Translations under genes and position numbers: made by a program
Assembly (NCBI GenBank): GCA_030039655.1
Contig: JASHVC010000440.1
Span: 1 to 7,561 of the forward strand
From: Xanthobacteraceae bacterium
GTDB lineage: Bacteria > Pseudomonadota > Alphaproteobacteria > Rhizobiales > Xanthobacteraceae
Reading direction: 5' to 3'
Length of the DNA stretch: 7,561 nt
Shown here: in pieces, positions 5,202-7,561 of the stretch
Position numbering within the stretch: position 1 is the stretch's first letter
Layout: each line of letters starts with the position of its first letter
The notes under the pieces: model-generated
What the model saw: only the letters and a program-made list of their open reading frames with translations
The model's database searches: none
What the model was told of the DNA's origin: nothing

Positions 5202-6363
5202 AGCTCTCCGCAAACCCGTGCCGGTGCGGGATGAAGCGCCGGAAAATCCGCGGACATTGCCGCTGCCGCCGGCCGCGCCGGCCGACAAAGGCGCGCAAAA
5301 GGAAAGCGCCGGCAGCGAAGAAGTCCGGCGGCTGCGCCGGCGCGATCGGATTCGCTGGAGCCTGTTCGCGCTGCTGCCGTTGGTCCTGATCATCGGCGCC
5401 TACTGGTACGTCACGGGCGGCCAGATCATGTCCACCGACGACGCGTATGTGGAAGCCGACAAGGTCGGCATCTCGACGGACGTCGCGGGCATCGTCAAAG
5501 ACGTGGACGTCAAGGAGAACGAGCAGGTTCAAGCGGGCCAGGTCCTCTACCGTCTCTATCCGCTTCAGTTTCAGATCGCACTCGATAATGCGAAAGCCAA
5601 CTTGGCGCAGACCGCGCTCAGCATCGAGGCGATGAAGCAGGATTACGCGCGCATGGTGAGCGACATTGCGGCTCAGCAAGCGCAGGTCGATCTCGACCAA
5701 ACAAACTTCAATCGCGCCACCATGTTGCTGAAGAGCGGCACCACGACCCAAGCCGCCTACGATCAGGCGCAAGCCACGCTGCAGACCGACAAGAGCAAGC
5801 TCGAAGCGCTGCGCGAGCAGGCGCAGGTGCAGCTCGCACGCCTCGGTGGCAAGGCCGATATCGACGTGACGCAACACCCGCAATATCTACAAGCCAAGAC
5901 GCAGGTCGAAGAAGCGCAGCGCCAGCTTGATCACACCGTGGTCACCGCACCGTTCGCCGGGATTGTGACCGATGTGCCGTCGATCGCTCCGGGCAAATAT
6001 CTTGCGGCTTCGACGACCGCGTTCTTTTTGGTCGATACCGATCGCGTCTGGGTCACCGCCAACCCGAAAGAGACCGAGTTGACCTACGTGCGGACGGGGC
6101 AGCCCGTAACCATCCTGGTCGATGCCTATCCGGATGTGGAGTGGCACGGCACTGTCGAGAGTATCAGTCCGGCCGCAGCCCAGGAGTTTTCGTTGCTGCC
6201 GGCCCAGAACACCAGCGGCAACTGGGTGAAGGTGGTGCAGCGTGTGCCGATGCGGGTTCGCGTCGACACCAGTGACAACACTAAGCCGCCGCTGCGTGCC
6301 GGGATGAGCGTTGAGATCGACGTCAACACCGGCCACGCCCGCGGTTTCCCGCACCTGTTCTAG
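5194..6363 (+). CDS. emrA: EmrA/HlyD family periplasmic adaptor (membrane fusion protein) of a multidrug efflux pump
   Basis: This subunit links an inner-membrane MFS pump to an outer-membrane channel. From the ATG at 5194 it has 389 residues, the usual size for EmrA. A proline-rich, charged cytoplasmic tail (1-52) leads to one transmembrane helix (about 54-73). TDDAYVEADKVGISTDVAGIV (81-101) then opens the biotinyl-lipoyl half-motif. A long coiled-coil hairpin (about 128-215) is rich in Gln, Ala and Leu, with the break at LKSGTTTQAAYDQA (179-192). The second lipoyl half is LDHTVVTAPFAGIVTDV (245-261). The barrel domain follows, with the EmrA-type NTSGNWVKVVQRVPMRV (339-355) and LRAGMSVEIDV (367-377). 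The family typically exports hydrophobic drugs, uncouplers or fatty acids. An alternative in-frame ATG at 5173 adds 7 residues but has a worse ribosome binding site. The gene overlaps marR by 8 nt and precedes the pump gene by 17 nt. No outer-membrane channel gene is visible in the window. Confidence 0.94.
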   Translation: MAEALRKPVPVRDEAPENPRTLPLPPAAPADKGAQKESAGSEEVRRLRRRDRIRWSLFALLPLVLIIGAYWYVTGGQIMSTDDAYVEADKVGISTDVAGIVKDVDVKENEQVQAGQVLYRLYPLQFQIALDNAKANLAQTALSIEAMKQDYARMVSDIAAQQAQVDLDQTNFNRATMLLKSGTTTQAAYDQAQATLQTDKSKLEALREQAQVQLARLGGKADIDVTQHPQYLQAKTQVEEAQRQLDHTVVTAPFAGIVTDVPSIAPGKYLAASTTAFFLVDTDRVWVTANPKETELTYVRTGQPVTILVDAYPDVEWHGTVESISPAAAQEFSLLPAQNTSGNWVKVVQRVPMRVRVDTSDNTKPPLRAGMSVEIDVNTGHARGFPHLF

Positions 6364-6380
6364 CGGCGACGCAGGGCGTC

Positions 6381-7561
6381 ATGACTGAAGAGCGCAAACC
6401 TGGCGGCGGCAATCGGGCGGCGATCACCGTCTGCATCATCCTGGCCACGCTCATGCAGGCGCTGGACACCACCATTGCCAACGTGGCGCTGCCCTACATG
6501 CAGGGCAGCGTGTCGGCCAGTCAGGACGAAATCGACTGGGTGCTGACCTCCTACATCGTGGCTGCCGCCATCATGACCCCGCCGACCGGTTACCTCGCCG
6601 GCCGGTTCGGGCTCAAGCGGCTGTTTCTCACGTCGGTCGCAGGCTTCACGGTCGCCTCAATGCTCTGCGGCATGGCGCAAACGTTGACCCAGATCGTGCT
6701 GTTCCGCGTGCTGCAGGGCGCGTTCGGCGCCGCGCTGGTGCCGCTGTCGCAAACTTTGCTGTTCAACATCAACCCTAAGGAAAAATACGGGTCCGCGATG
6801 GCCCTGTGGGGCGTTGCCGTCATGGTCGGTCCGATCCTCGGTCCGGTGCTCGGCGGCTGGCTCACAGAGAACTACACGTGGCGCTACGTCTTTTACATCA
6901 ATCTGCCGATCGGCATTCTGGCCTTTCTGGGCATTCAGGCGTTCCTCAACGAAACGCCGCGCAGCGCGCAAAAGCTCGACTGGTTCGGGTTCGGCACGCT
7001 CAGTATCGCCATCGGCACGCTGCAGATCCTGCTCGATCGCGGCGAAGAACTGGATTGGTTCAGCTCCGGCGAGATCATCATAGAGGGCGTCATAGCCGCC
7101 TCGGCGCTGTATCTGTTCCTCGTGCACACCTTCACCACGAAGGAACCGTTCGTGCGGCCAGCGCTGTTCCGCGATCCGAACTTCGCGGCCGGCACGCTGT
7201 TCGTGGCGGTCGTGGGTTTAACCTACTATTCGTCGCTGGCGCTGCAGCCGCCCTACTTTCAGAACCTCATGGATTATTCGGTGGTGAGCGCCGGCGTGGT
7301 CATGGGACCGCGCGGCATCGGCACCATGGGCGCCATGCTGGTGGTCGGCCGCATGATCGGCCGCATCGACACGCGGTTTCTTCTCGCCTTCGGGTTGGCG
7401 CTCACGGCTTGGTCGTTCTACGTCATGACCGGCTGGACGCCCGACATCTCTCAGCAGAGCATCATCACGACCGGCATCGTCCAGGGCATCGGCCTCGGGT
7501 TTTTGTTTGTCCCGTTAAGCGCCGCGACGTTGTCCACGCTGTCGCCAGCCGAGCGTGCCGA
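6381..7561 (+). CDS. emrB: EmrB/QacA-type MFS multidrug transporter (DHA2 family), partial at 3' end
   Basis: This is the inner-membrane proton-driven pump of the efflux complex. The open frame from the ATG at 6381 gives 393 codons and leaves the window without a stop; the family usually has about 510 residues, so the last few helices are missing. DHA2 signatures are clear: LDTTIANVALP (28-38) in helix 1, WVLTSYIVAAAIMTPPTGYLAG (53-74), motif A GYLAGRFGLKRLF (70-82), RVLQGAFGAALVPLSQ (109-124), the antiporter motif C GVAVMVGPILGPVLGGW (144-160), and WRYVFYINLPIG (167-178). A later conserved segment, VMGPRGIGTMGAML, is also present. It begins 17 nt after the emrA stop codon, with AGGG 4 nt before the ATG as a modest ribosome binding site. 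It is the third gene of a marR-emrA-emrB operon. Confidence 0.95.
   Translation, partial: MTEERKPGGGNRAAITVCIILATLMQALDTTIANVALPYMQGSVSASQDEIDWVLTSYIVAAAIMTPPTGYLAGRFGLKRLFLTSVAGFTVASMLCGMAQTLTQIVLFRVLQGAFGAALVPLSQTLLFNINPKEKYGSAMALWGVAVMVGPILGPVLGGWLTENYTWRYVFYINLPIGILAFLGIQAFLNETPRSAQKLDWFGFGTLSIAIGTLQILLDRGEELDWFSSGEIIIEGVIAASALYLFLVHTFTTKEPFVRPALFRDPNFAAGTLFVAVVGLTYYSSLALQPPYFQNLMDYSVVSAGVVMGPRGIGTMGAMLVVGRMIGRIDTRFLLAFGLALTAWSFYVMTGWTPDISQQSIITTGIVQGIGLGFLFVPLSAATLSTLSPAERA

Noticed and set aside
4870..5883. 337-codon minus-strand open frame antisense to the marR-emrA region
   Set aside because: Its translation is rich in Arg, Ala and His with no recognisable domain, while the opposite strand encodes clear MarR and EmrA proteins. 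It is a typical GC-rich shadow frame.

Overview
The window is a GC-rich stretch of bacterial chromosome. The protein signatures suggest an alphaproteobacterium, probably of the order Hyphomicrobiales (Bradyrhizobium/Rhodopseudomonas/Pseudolabrys-like). This is judged from recognition of the proteins, especially IspG, the 3-hydroxybutyrate dehydrogenase and Zur, and not from a database search. I see no tRNA, rRNA, CRISPR array, insertion sequence, integrase or phage gene, and no gene-free stretch above about 205 bases.

Left part (1-1961, all minus strand): the 5' part of ispG (isoprenoid synthesis, cut by the window edge), then a ten-helix EamA/DMT permease, then a Zur-type Fur-family zinc regulator. 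Transcription runs zur -> permease with a 25-nt gap, so the permease probably belongs to a zur-headed operon. ispG lies 158 nt further downstream and has its own strong ribosome binding site.

Middle part (1962-4569): a 200-nt divergent intergenic region separates zur from a plus-strand cluster. It holds a plausible zur -10 box, a long imperfect hairpin followed by T5, and a 16-bp palindrome. The cluster is bdhA (D-3-hydroxybutyrate dehydrogenase), a patatin-like phospholipase whose GTG start overlaps the bdhA stop codon (GTGA), and a MacroD-type macrodomain gene 13 nt further on. The layout suggests co-expression, with polyhydroxybutyrate/ketone-body or lipid turnover as the likely theme. The BdhA carries Gly where the SDR catalytic tetrad normally has Asn.

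Right part (4570-7561): a typical emrRAB-like efflux operon made of a MarR regulator, an EmrA/HlyD periplasmic adaptor that overlaps it by 8 nt, and an EmrB/DHA2 14-helix MFS pump cut by the window edge. A perfect 7+4+7 inverted repeat upstream of marR is the best candidate for the MarR operator. Together these form a drug-responsive export system.

I do not see a convincing wholly new system. The points most worth a second look are the Gly substitution in BdhA, the translationally coupled bdhA-patatin pair with its macrodomain neighbour, the Zur-linked EamA permease, and the palindromes in the control regions.
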